Source: a virus. Taken from it: a stretch of 64,000 nt of DNA. A program made the translations under genes and the position numbers. Shown piece after piece: positions 47,770 through 55,392 of this stretch (position 1 is its first letter; each line of letters begins with the position of its first letter). The stretch lies in the IMG/VR virus record IMGVR_UViG_3300035695_000001, positions 1 through 64,000 of that record. One strand, 5' to 3'. The notes under the pieces were generated by a model, which saw only the letters and a list, made by a program, of their open reading frames with translations, searched no databases and was not told the DNA's origin.

Positions 47770-48338
47770 CTCTCGCGGACCAGATCCTGGTCGGGCTCGC
47801 GCTGGGGACAGCCCCCTTCGCTGTCCTCCGCCGGGGTCTCGTCCCAGTCGCCCTGACCCTAGCCGCCATGGCCGGCACCGCTGTCGTGCTGGCCCTCTCC
47901 CCCCCGCCCTTCCTCGCTCGGGTCCTCTTCACCGCCTGGCCTGCCCCCATGGCTGCCCTGGCGGTCCACGCCTTCGGGGCCAAGTCCAAGGCCCTGCCGG
48001 TCCTCGCAGGCTTCCTGTACGCCGGTCTCCTGGCAGCCCTGCTCCGGGAGGTGCCCGACGTCGCTGCCATGCCAGAGGCGAACCGAGCGGCCCTCTACCT
48101 GCTCATCTACCGCGCCAGCCGGCTAACAGGGCTCGCGGTAGTTAGCCAGGTCTTGCGTCGCCCCAGGACCCTCCCCCAGGCTGCCGCCGTGGTCCTGGCC
48201 CTCTCCGCGGCTTGGGACGTCGTGATCTGGTTCACCAGTGCCCCGTGGCGTTCTTGGTCCGCCCCCAACGTGCTTGCGGGCGTGACGTGGGCCGTCCTTT
48301 CGGCGATGATCCTCGGATGGAGGAAGCGGCAGAAATGA
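47766..48338 (+). CDS. Multi-pass membrane protein, 190 aa
   Basis: Four to five hydrophobic segments are visible (residues ~5-20, 27-47, 55-75, 80-95, 140-180), with short basic loops and a basic end (GWRKRQK). Could be a holin, given the transglycosylase two genes earlier, but it is larger than most. No family recognised. Start GTG. Confidence 0.55.
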   Translation: MTLADQILVGLALGTAPFAVLRRGLVPVALTLAAMAGTAVVLALSPPPFLARVLFTAWPAPMAALAVHAFGAKSKALPVLAGFLYAGLLAALLREVPDVAAMPEANRAALYLLIYRASRLTGLAVVSQVLRRPRTLPQAAAVVLALSAAWDVVIWFTSAPWRSWSAPNVLAGVTWAVLSAMILGWRKRQK

Positions 48339-48568
48339 TAGGGCCAGCGATGGGGTTCTTGGTGACGGTCGCGGTGCTCCTGCTCCTGCTCCAGGGCGCA
48401 ACGCTCGCGTACATGCGCGGGATCTTCATCCGCCTCGCCCCGCCAGAGCCCACGCCGAAGCCCGTTGGGCTCGCGCCGCAGTTTACCGCGCCGAGGGAGA
48501 GCAGCGATCCGCCTGCCCCGGCCCCTTCGCGTCCTGGGCGTCTCCCTCCGCCGCCTCGCGCTCGGTGA
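48335..48568 (+). CDS. Small membrane protein with proline-rich tail, 77 aa
   Basis: ATGA overlap with the previous gene. One transmembrane segment (GFLVTVAVLLLLLQGATLAY) near the N-terminus, then about 45 residues of Pro/Ser/Arg-rich tail. Single-pass with a periplasmic or cytoplasmic Pro arm, as in some spanins. The last 86 bp overlap the convergent 48483 gene. Confidence 0.55.
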   Translation: MIGPAMGFLVTVAVLLLLLQGATLAYMRGIFIRLAPPEPTPKPVGLAPQFTAPRESSDPPAPAPSRPGRLPPPPRAR

Positions 48569-48710
48569 CCACCGGGGGGATCTCCGGCTCGTCCACGTCG
48601 TCCTCTGGTCGACCTCGTAGCGCAGCGTTCAGCTTGCGGAGCAGGCGCAGCGTGGTGCTCGGGGTCCCGTCGAGGCGCAGGGTCGCATCGGCGACGGCTT
48701 GCATGGTCAC
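48483..48710 (-). CDS. Small acidic hypothetical protein, 75 aa
   Basis: GTG start overlapping the stop of the 48707 gene; an ATG lies two codons in. Helical start (LRLLRKLNAALRGRPEDD) with acidic and then low-complexity tail. Its 3' end runs antiparallel to the 48335 gene. Function unknown. Confidence 0.5.
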   Translation of the reverse strand: MTMQAVADATLRLDGTPSTTLRLLRKLNAALRGRPEDDVDEPEIPPVVTEREAAEGDAQDAKGPGQADRCSPSAR

Positions 48711-49174
48711 TTCGATCTCTCCTGGAGGGCCTTGAGTCCCTCCTGCAAGAAGCGCAGCGTCGTCAACGCTTCGACGACCTGTAGTTGGATCCCCAGCCAA
48801 GCCTTGCGGTCCGCGTCCTTCGCCTCGCGGTCCCTCCCCTGCTCCCGCTCCAGGGCCGCGGCGCGTTCTGTGACCACGTTGAGGTCGTGCTCGACCTTCC
48901 GCATGGCGGTTTCGAGTTGCTCCACCGCGCCGATCGACGGGAAACTCCCGGTGATCTGGCGGCTCTCCGACCGCAAGGCTGCGAACTGCTCCCGCGCCGC
49001 CTTGATCTCGCCCTGGACGAAGGCTTCGAGGGCGGCCTGGCGGTCGTTCGCCGCCTTCTCGATCGCCGCCTTCTCCTTCGGGCGCTGGACGACCGCGGTG
49101 ACGATCTGGACGACCCCACCGATGGCAGCAACCCCCAACGCGATCCAGCCGGGAGCCGTCGATGGGTCTGCCAT
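48707..49174 (-). CDS. Membrane-anchored coiled-coil protein, 155 aa
   Basis: Residues ~8-30 (GWIALGVAAIGGVVQIVTAV) are one transmembrane segment. The remaining ~120 residues are a long coiled coil (KEKAAIEKAANDRQAALEAF, then EQLETAMRKVEHDLNVVTER). This is the layout of an inner-membrane spanin or of DUF-type phage membrane proteins, but no family is certain. Confidence 0.6.
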   Translation of the reverse strand: MADPSTAPGWIALGVAAIGGVVQIVTAVVQRPKEKAAIEKAANDRQAALEAFVQGEIKAAREQFAALRSESRQITGSFPSIGAVEQLETAMRKVEHDLNVVTERAAALEREQGRDREAKDADRKAWLGIQLQVVEALTTLRFLQEGLKALQERSK

Positions 49175-49215
49175 AGGCAGAAGGTAGCCCGAAATACGGC
49201 ATCCTGGCCAGCAAG

Positions 49216-49262
49216 GACAAAAAGACGAAGGGCCCGGACACCCTTTCGGCTGGCCGAGCCCT
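49216..49262 (-). terminator. Leftward rho-independent terminator
   Basis: On the minus strand a stem GGGCTCGG/CCGGGCCC (one T-G pair) is followed by TTCGTCTTTTTGTCC. It lies 42 bp upstream of the 49174 start, so it insulates that gene from read-through. Confidence 0.6.
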
Positions 49263-49472
49263 ACTCCGGCAGCTCCCTCTCCCGCGGCTTCGCCGAGCCC
49301 CTCCCCGCGGTACTTCTCCGCGCTTCATCGGGTCCGGCACGTTCCGGTGGGGAACGGTGAGGTTTCTTGCTGCCAGCCCCTGGAACGCTTTCATGGGCTG
49401 GGTACGGGCGACGTCCGTCAGCAACGTTCCCAGCGTCACCGTGAAGCCAGCCGAGTAGGCGTCCTGACCCAC

Positions 49473-49481
49473 TGCTAGACA
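49473..49481. promoter_or_regulatory. Single TGCTAGACA site
   Basis: Perfect 9-mer in context ACTGCTAGACAGTCCAGG, about 150 bp before the 49635 start. The CCAGG tail matches the flanks of pairs 1, 2 and 5. Confidence 0.5.
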
Positions 49482-49560
49482 GTCCAGGCGGGATACGCCT
49501 GGCACGGTCCAGGGACACGCCTGATTGACCCGGCCGCTCGCTACCCCCATCCTCGCCACG

Positions 49561-49603
49561 CAACGAAAAAGCCGGGCCGAGCGACTCCTTCGCCCAGCCC
49601 GGC
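49561..49603 (-). terminator. Leftward rho-independent terminator
   Basis: Minus-strand stem GCCGGGC/GCCCGGC, ~19-nt loop region with a possible inner AGCG/CGC pairing, followed by TTTTTCGTTG. The plus side has only CGTTTAG, so it should work mainly leftwards. Confidence 0.65.
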
Positions 49604-49634
49604 CGTTTAGGACCCCCAACCGACTGGAGATCCC

Positions 49635-50366
49635 ATGCTCAACCCTTACGCGCTTCATGTCCTGGCCGCCATCGCGGCAAGCCTGCTTCTTCCTCGGTAC
49701 GTTCACGACAAGCCCACCGATGGGCCCTACCCCCTCACCAGGGGCGCCCGTCTCGCCTCCATGGCCATCGTCCTCGGCTACGCGGTCGCCCCGACCTTCA
49801 CGGGGAAGGCGTGCATCGTCCTCGACGCCGTCCTGGCGGTCCCCTTCGGGATCCGTCTCTGGAACGACTGCGCCGACCTCCTGCGCCGTCGAGCCCCCCG
49901 CGGGCTCCCCCTCGCCGTGGTCGCCTTCGGGCTGCTCGGACTCGCCACCCAGGCCGCATGCAACAGCGAAGCCCCTGTGGACCCCTGCAAGTACAGGTTC
50001 TGCGGGGACGGTGGGCCCGTGGGCGACGCTGGGACGGGCGGCTCCACGACCAGCACCAGCGAGATCACTGGTACGACGAGCACAAGCACGACCACCACGA
50101 CGCTGATCGGCGATGCCTCAACCGACAGCGATGCGGGCGGTGACGGTGGGACCGGCCTCCTCTACCCGTGTCCTGGCCCAGGGTCGGTGTGCGAGGCCGT
50201 TGGCGGTCAGCATGGCGTCTGCGACGTCAACAACGCCTGCTGCTTCGGCTGCATCGCCGACGGTCTCGTCTGCGAGCCTGGGGACACCCCGAGCGCCTGC
50301 GGCTCGGATGCGACCTGCATGACGTGCTCGGCGGGTCAGCAGTGCGTCCAGGGGGTGTGCAAGTGA
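49635..50366 (+). CDS. Membrane domain fused to Cys-rich lipoprotein-like domain, 243 aa
   Basis: Residues ~1-95 have three hydrophobic segments (HVLAAIAASLLLP; ARLASMAIVLGYAV; CIVLDAVLAVPFG). Then RRRAPRGLPLAVVAFGLLGL ending TQAAC looks exactly like a lipoprotein signal peptide in mid-protein. A Gly/Thr/Ser/Asp linker follows, and a domain with about 14 Cys ending CMTCSAGQQCVQGVC. This could be a holin-like protein naturally fused to a lipoprotein, or the second half may start internally. Cys pattern is Myxococcota-like. Confidence 0.6.
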   Translation: MLNPYALHVLAAIAASLLLPRYVHDKPTDGPYPLTRGARLASMAIVLGYAVAPTFTGKACIVLDAVLAVPFGIRLWNDCADLLRRRAPRGLPLAVVAFGLLGLATQAACNSEAPVDPCKYRFCGDGGPVGDAGTGGSTTSTSEITGTTSTSTTTTTLIGDASTDSDAGGDGGTGLLYPCPGPGSVCEAVGGQHGVCDVNNACCFGCIADGLVCEPGDTPSACGSDATCMTCSAGQQCVQGVCK

Positions 50367-50752
50367 ACCGCCCCATCCTCGTGCTCTGCGCCGTCACCAT
50401 GCTGCTCGTCGGAGCCTGCTCCGCTGGCGGGCTCCTCGACGTCACCACATCGTCTGGTGGCGGAGCAGGTACCGGCGGGGCTGCCGCCGACGCTGGGGCC
50501 GATGCACTCCCGTCTCCGTGCGCAGCGCAAGAGCCGACGTGCCCGACGGCTCCGCACGGGTCGGTGTGCAGGCTCATCCCTGGAGGACCCTGCGACGTCC
50601 TCGTCTGCGACCACGGCTGGAACGACTGCGATGGCAACATCTTCCCCAACGGCTGCGAGACCAACGTCGACAGCGACCAACTCAACTGCGGCGCCTGCGA
50701 CCACGCCTGTTCGCCGACGGTGGGCTCCTGCGTCCAAGGGGGCTGCAAGTGA
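50363..50752 (+). CDS. Cys-rich lipoprotein, 129 aa
   Basis: GTG start, GTGA overlap. Signal VNRPILVLCAVTMLLVGAC with lipobox Cys at ~19, Gly/Ala/Asp linker, then a Cys-rich domain ending NCGACDHACSPTVGSC. Predicted to be exported and lipid-anchored, with disulphides. The C-Q-x-G-x-C tail repeats that of the previous gene, so the two are related. Confidence 0.65.
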   Translation: MNRPILVLCAVTMLLVGACSAGGLLDVTTSSGGGAGTGGAAADAGADALPSPCAAQEPTCPTAPHGSVCRLIPGGPCDVLVCDHGWNDCDGNIFPNGCETNVDSDQLNCGACDHACSPTVGSCVQGGCK

Positions 50753-51228
50753 GCCGCGCCATCTTCGCTACGCTCACTCTTGGGCTCGTCGCCGTCGGGT
50801 GCGGCGAGTTCCCCTGCGCCGACTCGAACACCGGCGGAGACACCGGCGGAGCGCGAACGTGCCAGGACGGTGGCTGCCAGATTCCGCCTGCCGTCGCCGA
50901 CATGCCCCCGTGCTCGTCGCTCGCCGACTGCGCCAAGTACCTGAGCCCCGGGCCGTGCGGCACGCTGGCCTGCGACGAGAGCGGAACCCTGGGGCTGCCA
51001 CCAAACCCATACGTCCCGCCTGGCTGCTACATCCGGATCACTCCGGCGTGCGAGACCACCAGCAACATCGGCGGCCCGTGCTCGGTGGACTCCGACTGCC
51101 TCCCGATCAAGTGCTACACGCCTACCTGCATGGATGGCGTGTGCGACTCGCCGCCGGAACCTGCTGGCACCCCGTGCGACGCAGCATCGGTCTGCGACGG
51201 CGTAGGGCACTGCAAGCCGCAGGGCTGA
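50749..51228 (+). CDS. Cys-rich lipoprotein, 159 aa
   Basis: GTG start, GTGA overlap. Signal VSRAIFATLTLGLVAVGC with lipobox Cys at ~18. The body has Cys pairs in the order seen in myxobacterial extracellular proteins (CSSLADCAKY, GGPCSVDSDC, CMDGVCDSPP, CDGVGHC). Third of a tandem family. Ends 7 bp from the convergent tail-fibre stop. Confidence 0.65.
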   Translation: MSRAIFATLTLGLVAVGCGEFPCADSNTGGDTGGARTCQDGGCQIPPAVADMPPCSSLADCAKYLSPGPCGTLACDESGTLGLPPNPYVPPGCYIRITPACETTSNIGGPCSVDSDCLPIKCYTPTCMDGVCDSPPEPAGTPCDAASVCDGVGHCKPQG

Positions 51229-51235
51229 CCGACCG

Positions 51236-52357
51236 CTACGCCTCGAAGACTGCCCATCCGACTACATCCCAGAGGATGATCAGCCCGACCAACACGGTCT
51301 CGATGGTGATGGCCTTGATCGTCCCGGCCGCTGGCGGGGCAAAGGCCGCGATGAGACCGCTCGCAGAATCCTTCAAGTTCACGCTCCCCGTGTTCTTCGT
51401 CTGGTAGGTTCCGGCGGCCCCGGCCGACACCTCCGTCCCAGGAACTACGAAGGTGCAGCGGACGCCCTCGTCGATTGGCCCGCCGCCAGGGGCGCCGACG
51501 TTCGGGTCCGAGAGCGTCACGTCATACGCAGCCCCAGAGTTGTGCAGCCACACCGTGTCGTATGCGTCCGCATGGAGATTGCCGCCGGGAGCGCTGGAGA
51601 TGCTCACCGTGCGGTGAACGATGCCGGGCACGCCAGACAGATGGATCGGCCCGTTCGCCCGGAGCGCAGCACCGATCCCAGCGGGTGTCGCCTGGATCGC
51701 GTCGCCGTTGGGCGCCCCACCGAAGAACTGGCCACCAGCCCCGGACGTGGCACCGCCCGTAAAGTAGCCGCCCGCGCCGCTCCCAAACCCAGTCCCCTCG
51801 CAGCCGTTGCTGTTGCCAGCCTGGCCGAAGAAAGACCCCCCAGGGCCTGACGTCGCGCCACCGACCCCAGTGACGCCTGAACCCGTCGCGCCGCCCACAC
51901 CAGCCAGTCCAGCGCCGCTACCGTGGCCTGCGCCGAGCCAGCCGTAGTTGTTCCCGCCACCAGCCGCCGCAGCACCGCCAGGGGCGTTGCTAGCGCCCGT
52001 AGCCTGGAGACCCTCTCCAGTCGTGCCACCGCCGATGAAGTGGCCCCCCCACCCGTTCGCCGCCCCACCCGTGGAGACGGTGCCGTACGCGCCGCCATCA
52101 CCCGTAGCGGTGACGCCTGGACGCCCAGACCCGGTCGCAGCGGGCGCGTCGAAGTAGGTGGCGGTGAACTGAGCGTCGACCTGCCAGCGCCCGCCGCCGC
52201 TCGGGAAGGCGAGCACGGAGGCCGGCGCGAGCGCGTACGTCCCGCCCTGCAAGCCATCCACAGCGCTGGCCATCACGACCCGCCAGGTATTGATGACCGA
52301 CGCGGGGATGGTACTCACCCCGTCGATGGCGGGAACCTGGGGGGTCAAGCCGAACAT
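51236..52357 (-). CDS. Glycine-rich tail fibre/adhesin-like protein, 373 aa
   Basis: Residues ~80-230 are a Gly/Ala/Thr-rich set of loose ~14-18 residue repeats (GVGGATSGPGGSFFGQAG, GGYFTGGATSGAGGQFFG), as in trimeric fibre shafts. The N-terminus (FGLTPQVPAIDGVSTIPAS) may attach to the baseplate and the C-terminal ~110 residues form a beta-rich tip. Last gene of the leftward tail operon, the usual place for receptor-binding proteins. Confidence 0.65.
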   Translation of the reverse strand: MFGLTPQVPAIDGVSTIPASVINTWRVVMASAVDGLQGGTYALAPASVLAFPSGGGRWQVDAQFTATYFDAPAATGSGRPGVTATGDGGAYGTVSTGGAANGWGGHFIGGGTTGEGLQATGASNAPGGAAAAGGGNNYGWLGAGHGSGAGLAGVGGATGSGVTGVGGATSGPGGSFFGQAGNSNGCEGTGFGSGAGGYFTGGATSGAGGQFFGGAPNGDAIQATPAGIGAALRANGPIHLSGVPGIVHRTVSISSAPGGNLHADAYDTVWLHNSGAAYDVTLSDPNVGAPGGGPIDEGVRCTFVVPGTEVSAGAAGTYQTKNTGSVNLKDSASGLIAAFAPPAAGTIKAITIETVLVGLIILWDVVGWAVFEA

Positions 52358-52377
52358 GCTGTAGTCCTATCTGCGCG

Positions 52378-53253
52378 TCAGAAGACGTTGGGGAAAGGCG
52401 TTGGCGGCGCGAGCATCCTTGCAAACTGGTACGCGCGGTCGCTGCGCCTCGACACGTAGCAATCGACCTGCTGGAGGATCCGGTAGAGCGAGTCGGGCGT
52501 GGCCAGCCCGAGCCCCGACAGCCCGGGAAGGAGCGCACTGATCGCTGGCGTGTTCAGGGCCAACTGGATCGTGCCCGACTTGAGCGGGTCAGGCTGCGTC
52601 ACGAGGAGCGGCTGGTTGCTCCAGTAGTACGGCGTCACGTTGTCGGGCCGCATGTACCAGCCGACCTCTCGACGAAGGCTCACCCAGAAGTCGAAGTCCG
52701 ACGTGAATGGGGTCCCGTCTGCCGCGCCTCCGTTGCAGGTGATCGAGATCGGCCAGACGTTGTCGCCTGGGCTCAGTTCAGACGGGATGAGAAGCGGGCC
52801 GTTGATCCCCACCAGCCCGCCAGAGAAGACGTGGCCCCCCTGGGTCGTGAGGACCAGCGTGCTCGTCGGGTAGCCCCACCCGCTCTTCCGCAGGTTGCTG
52901 GCCCTGTCGGAGAAGGTGCCATCCGCCTGCTGGGGGCCCGGCCAGGTGGGCAGGCCGTCGAGAGCCACCAAGAGCCTGCGGACGACCCCGCCGGAGATGT
53001 AGGCGTTGGCGTAGGGGACGGGGATCGTGAAGGTGTTCGCCCCCGTCACCGTGACCTGGAAGAAGCCGTTGGCCTCCCCGGTGCCGACGATCTCCGAGAT
53101 GTCGACCCAGTCGCCCGTGGTCCGCCCGTGAGCGATCGAGGTCTGGACCTGGACCAGCCCGCCAACGCTCGACGTGCCGACGACGCCCCCGCCGACAGCC
53201 GTACCTGGCTGCCGAAAGAAGGCGCGAGCCTGAGCATATGTCGAGCAGATCAT
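52378..53253 (-). CDS. Tail-associated hypothetical protein, 291 aa
   Basis: ATG start overlapping the upstream stop (ATGA). Residues ~25-90 contain GDWVDISEIVGTGEANGFFQ and FTIPVPYANAYISGG, a small beta domain that recurs in the 55393 gene (VTGYYVVVVDVTGTVEANN, TFANAYGGG). The rest is beta-rich. Probably a tail-fibre or baseplate-attached protein; no precise family. Confidence 0.6.
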   Translation of the reverse strand: MICSTYAQARAFFRQPGTAVGGGVVGTSSVGGLVQVQTSIAHGRTTGDWVDISEIVGTGEANGFFQVTVTGANTFTIPVPYANAYISGGVVRRLLVALDGLPTWPGPQQADGTFSDRASNLRKSGWGYPTSTLVLTTQGGHVFSGGLVGINGPLLIPSELSPGDNVWPISITCNGGAADGTPFTSDFDFWVSLRREVGWYMRPDNVTPYYWSNQPLLVTQPDPLKSGTIQLALNTPAISALLPGLSGLGLATPDSLYRILQQVDCYVSRRSDRAYQFARMLAPPTPFPNVF

Positions 53254-54044
53254 GCGGCTGCGTCGGTCGGCTTCGCGTCGGGATCCGGGTTGATGACGGT
53301 GGACGGCGGCACGGTCTGCTGAGCGCCCCACACCTCGGCGATGCAGGCGGCGCATGGCCGGCACACCGGGACGGGCTTCGTGACGTTGTGGGCCAGCGAG
53401 ACGGGCACGGTCGTCGACCCCTTGCCGGGCGGGTCGACCTTCGTGGCCACGCACCGCGAGCAGAGCGCCCCCTCGACGACGGGGGACTTGGCCTCCCGAT
53501 CGTCTGGCGAGAGCGACATCCACTCGGCCAGCGTCAGCGGCGGGGCCTCCGGAGCGGCGATGAGAGCGATGGGCGCGTCCACGACGCGGAGCACACGCAC
53601 GTCTGGCACGTCGCGGTGGTCGGTCGAGTTGACGGCGAACGCCCAGAGGCTCTCTCCGTTCGTCACCCCGGCAGCCTTGATCCCGGCGTCGAGTTGCTGG
53701 CGTGTGAGGCCGAACATCTGGCCGTACTGCTCCAACCGGAGCGCGATCACGGCGGGCGCGGTCATGCACCTCGACGCGCCTGGCCAGCGGTCCTCGATGA
53801 TCCTGCTCCCGACCGGATCGTCCGGCGTGGCGATGAGCAGGATCGGGTCGGCGCCGGTGCGATCGATGTGCTCCGCGCGTCGGGCCATGGCGACGGCGAA
53901 CGCCTCGCGGGCCGCACCGATGAGCCGCCCCTCGGGCCCCCTCGGCGTCTGCGGGACCGTCGATGGGTCCAGTACGAAAGCTCCGCCTGGGTTCGAGAAG
54001 GTGAGGAGCGTGGTGTGGGTCTTGGGGTCGTCCATGCCGGTCAT
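53250..54044 (-). CDS. Tail-operon hypothetical protein with zinc-like C-terminus, 264 aa
   Basis: Begins with a short beta region (THTTLLTFSNPGGAFVLDPS). The middle is helical, and residues ~195-240 carry CSRCVAT and VPVCRPCAACIAEVW, enough for one zinc site. Not recognised. Between the endonuclease VII gene and two fibre-like genes. Confidence 0.55.
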   Translation of the reverse strand: MTGMDDPKTHTTLLTFSNPGGAFVLDPSTVPQTPRGPEGRLIGAAREAFAVAMARRAEHIDRTGADPILLIATPDDPVGSRIIEDRWPGASRCMTAPAVIALRLEQYGQMFGLTRQQLDAGIKAAGVTNGESLWAFAVNSTDHRDVPDVRVLRVVDAPIALIAAPEAPPLTLAEWMSLSPDDREAKSPVVEGALCSRCVATKVDPPGKGSTTVPVSLAHNVTKPVPVCRPCAACIAEVWGAQQTVPPSTVINPDPDAKPTDAAA

Positions 54045-54050
54045 GCTACC

Positions 54051-54725
54051 TCAGTGGACTCCGGGGAGCGTAGGCTGCTCGACGACCTTATTGGCCTTGG
54101 GCTTCTTCGGCTTGCGCTTTAGCGTCGACGGAGGCTCCGCGCCGTGGAGCACGGACCATTTCTCGACGTAGTCCGCCGCAGCGCGAAGGACCATAGAGTC
54201 GTCGCGCATGGCCCCGACGCCGAAGTTGCACAGGTGACACAGGAGCGCTCGCACCTTGCCAGTTACGTGGTCATGGTCGACAGACAGTCGTCCCTTGCTT
54301 CTTTTGTTTTGGCACGGCTTATGGCAAATCGCGCACACGCCGTTCTGTGCGACGACCATCGCGTCATACTGCTCTGCGGTGAGGCCAAATTTACGACGGA
54401 GATGGCCGGCGCGAGCTGTCGCAGTATACGCTTCTTTCCTATCGTTCCTGTTCTTTGCCGACTTCTCGGCCTGCTTCTTCCTGAATTCGGCCAGTTCTTG
54501 TTCAGACATTCGCGCGATACGCGCTTCGCGACACTTCCTTTGTCTCTCTGGGCTCTGTGAACGACGCTTCGCGTCGGCGGTCCTCCCGTGGGACAGAACC
54601 TTGTCCTTGTTACGGCCGCGCCACTCTTTTGTGGAATCCTGGATGGCCTGGTACCTTGCCGGGTCCGCTTGTGCTGTTCGCCGTCGCTGTTTCCCTGACT
54701 TAGACAGTTCGTTGAATGGTTTCAT
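54051..54725 (-). CDS. Endonuclease VII-like HNH nuclease, 224 aa
   Basis: C-terminal half: RRKFGLTAEQYDAMVVAQNG then CAICHKP, LSVDHDHVTGKVRALLCHLC and NFGVG, the treble-clef (ICE/Endo VII) fold with the D-H-D-H catalytic core and two Cys pairs. The N-terminal ~100 residues are a charged helix. Region is clearly richer in A+T than its neighbours. Such genes act as homing endonucleases; it has probably been inserted into the tail operon. Confidence 0.85.
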   Translation of the reverse strand: MKPFNELSKSGKQRRRTAQADPARYQAIQDSTKEWRGRNKDKVLSHGRTADAKRRSQSPERQRKCREARIARMSEQELAEFRKKQAEKSAKNRNDRKEAYTATARAGHLRRKFGLTAEQYDAMVVAQNGVCAICHKPCQNKRSKGRLSVDHDHVTGKVRALLCHLCNFGVGAMRDDSMVLRAAADYVEKWSVLHGAEPPSTLKRKPKKPKANKVVEQPTLPGVH

Positions 54726-54750
54726 TGTCCGATGGTACCACGGCGTACGG

Positions 54751-55389
54751 TCAAATTCCAGTCAGCCCGACAGTGCCAATCCCGGCTACGAAACCACTAC
54801 TAGACACGGTAATGATGGCTACGTCCCATGCCGGCAAGACGAGTTTGAGTCTGAGACATAGCCTCCTCTTGAGGTCATCCAGAGCCGATGAGACAAGTCC
54901 AGTAGCGTTAATTTTTACGCCCAAGAGGTTCGACGTTCCGCTCCATCCGTACCCCGCGGGCCCTGGGTTCAAGCCGGGGGCGTACACGATCGGCGATGCT
55001 GCCGCCGTGAGCCCAACGAAGGCCGAGCCCGCAATGGCCTGGCACGCATCCTCGATCGCCGCCAGCGCGTTGGACGAGAGCCCAGCGAAGCACGCTGCCA
55101 CGGCCCCGCGCCGGTCGTTGTCGCTCGTCCCTGGCAGGACCGAGAGCGAGCACGCCTCCTCGAAGACGGGGAGGCTCTCCATCATCTTTGGGGGGCACAG
55201 GAGCCCCTTGAGCCGCTCGTCGCATGCCCAGACGTTGGACAGCATGATGGCCTCGGCGTGGCACATCGCGACATGAAGCGGGTCTGTCGGGTCGAGCAGC
55301 GAAGCATCGAGCAGCGCCTGCTTCTCCTGCTGGACGACGCTGGGGCCGCCGCCCAAGCGCATCGCGAGGGGTGTCCCTAGACCAGCCAT
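54751..55389 (-). CDS. Mu gp48-like tail protein, 212 aa
   Basis: It follows baseplate J in gene order, as gp48/YmfQ-like proteins do. SVLPGTSDNDRRGAVAACF resembles the 'Pxxx-eeRRxxV' region of that family, and the C-terminus has hydrophobic strands. Match is weak at sequence level. The last ~60 codons are unusually A+T-rich, next to the endonuclease insertion. Confidence 0.5.
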   Translation of the reverse strand: MAGLGTPLAMRLGGGPSVVQQEKQALLDASLLDPTDPLHVAMCHAEAIMLSNVWACDERLKGLLCPPKMMESLPVFEEACSLSVLPGTSDNDRRGAVAACFAGLSSNALAAIEDACQAIAGSAFVGLTAAASPIVYAPGLNPGPAGYGWSGTSNLLGVKINATGLVSSALDDLKRRLCLRLKLVLPAWDVAIITVSSSGFVAGIGTVGLTGI

Positions 55390-55392
55390 CGC

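Larger units (their letters stand above)
49175..49634. other. Non-coding gap with two leftward terminators and a single 9-mer
   Basis: No supported gene in 460 bp; frames open here look like wrong-frame reads. Contains leftward terminators at 49216-49262 and 49561-49603 and one TGCTAGACA at 49473. It probably ends leftward transcription coming through the convergent junction at 51.2 kb and separates it from the 48707 gene. Confidence 0.5.
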
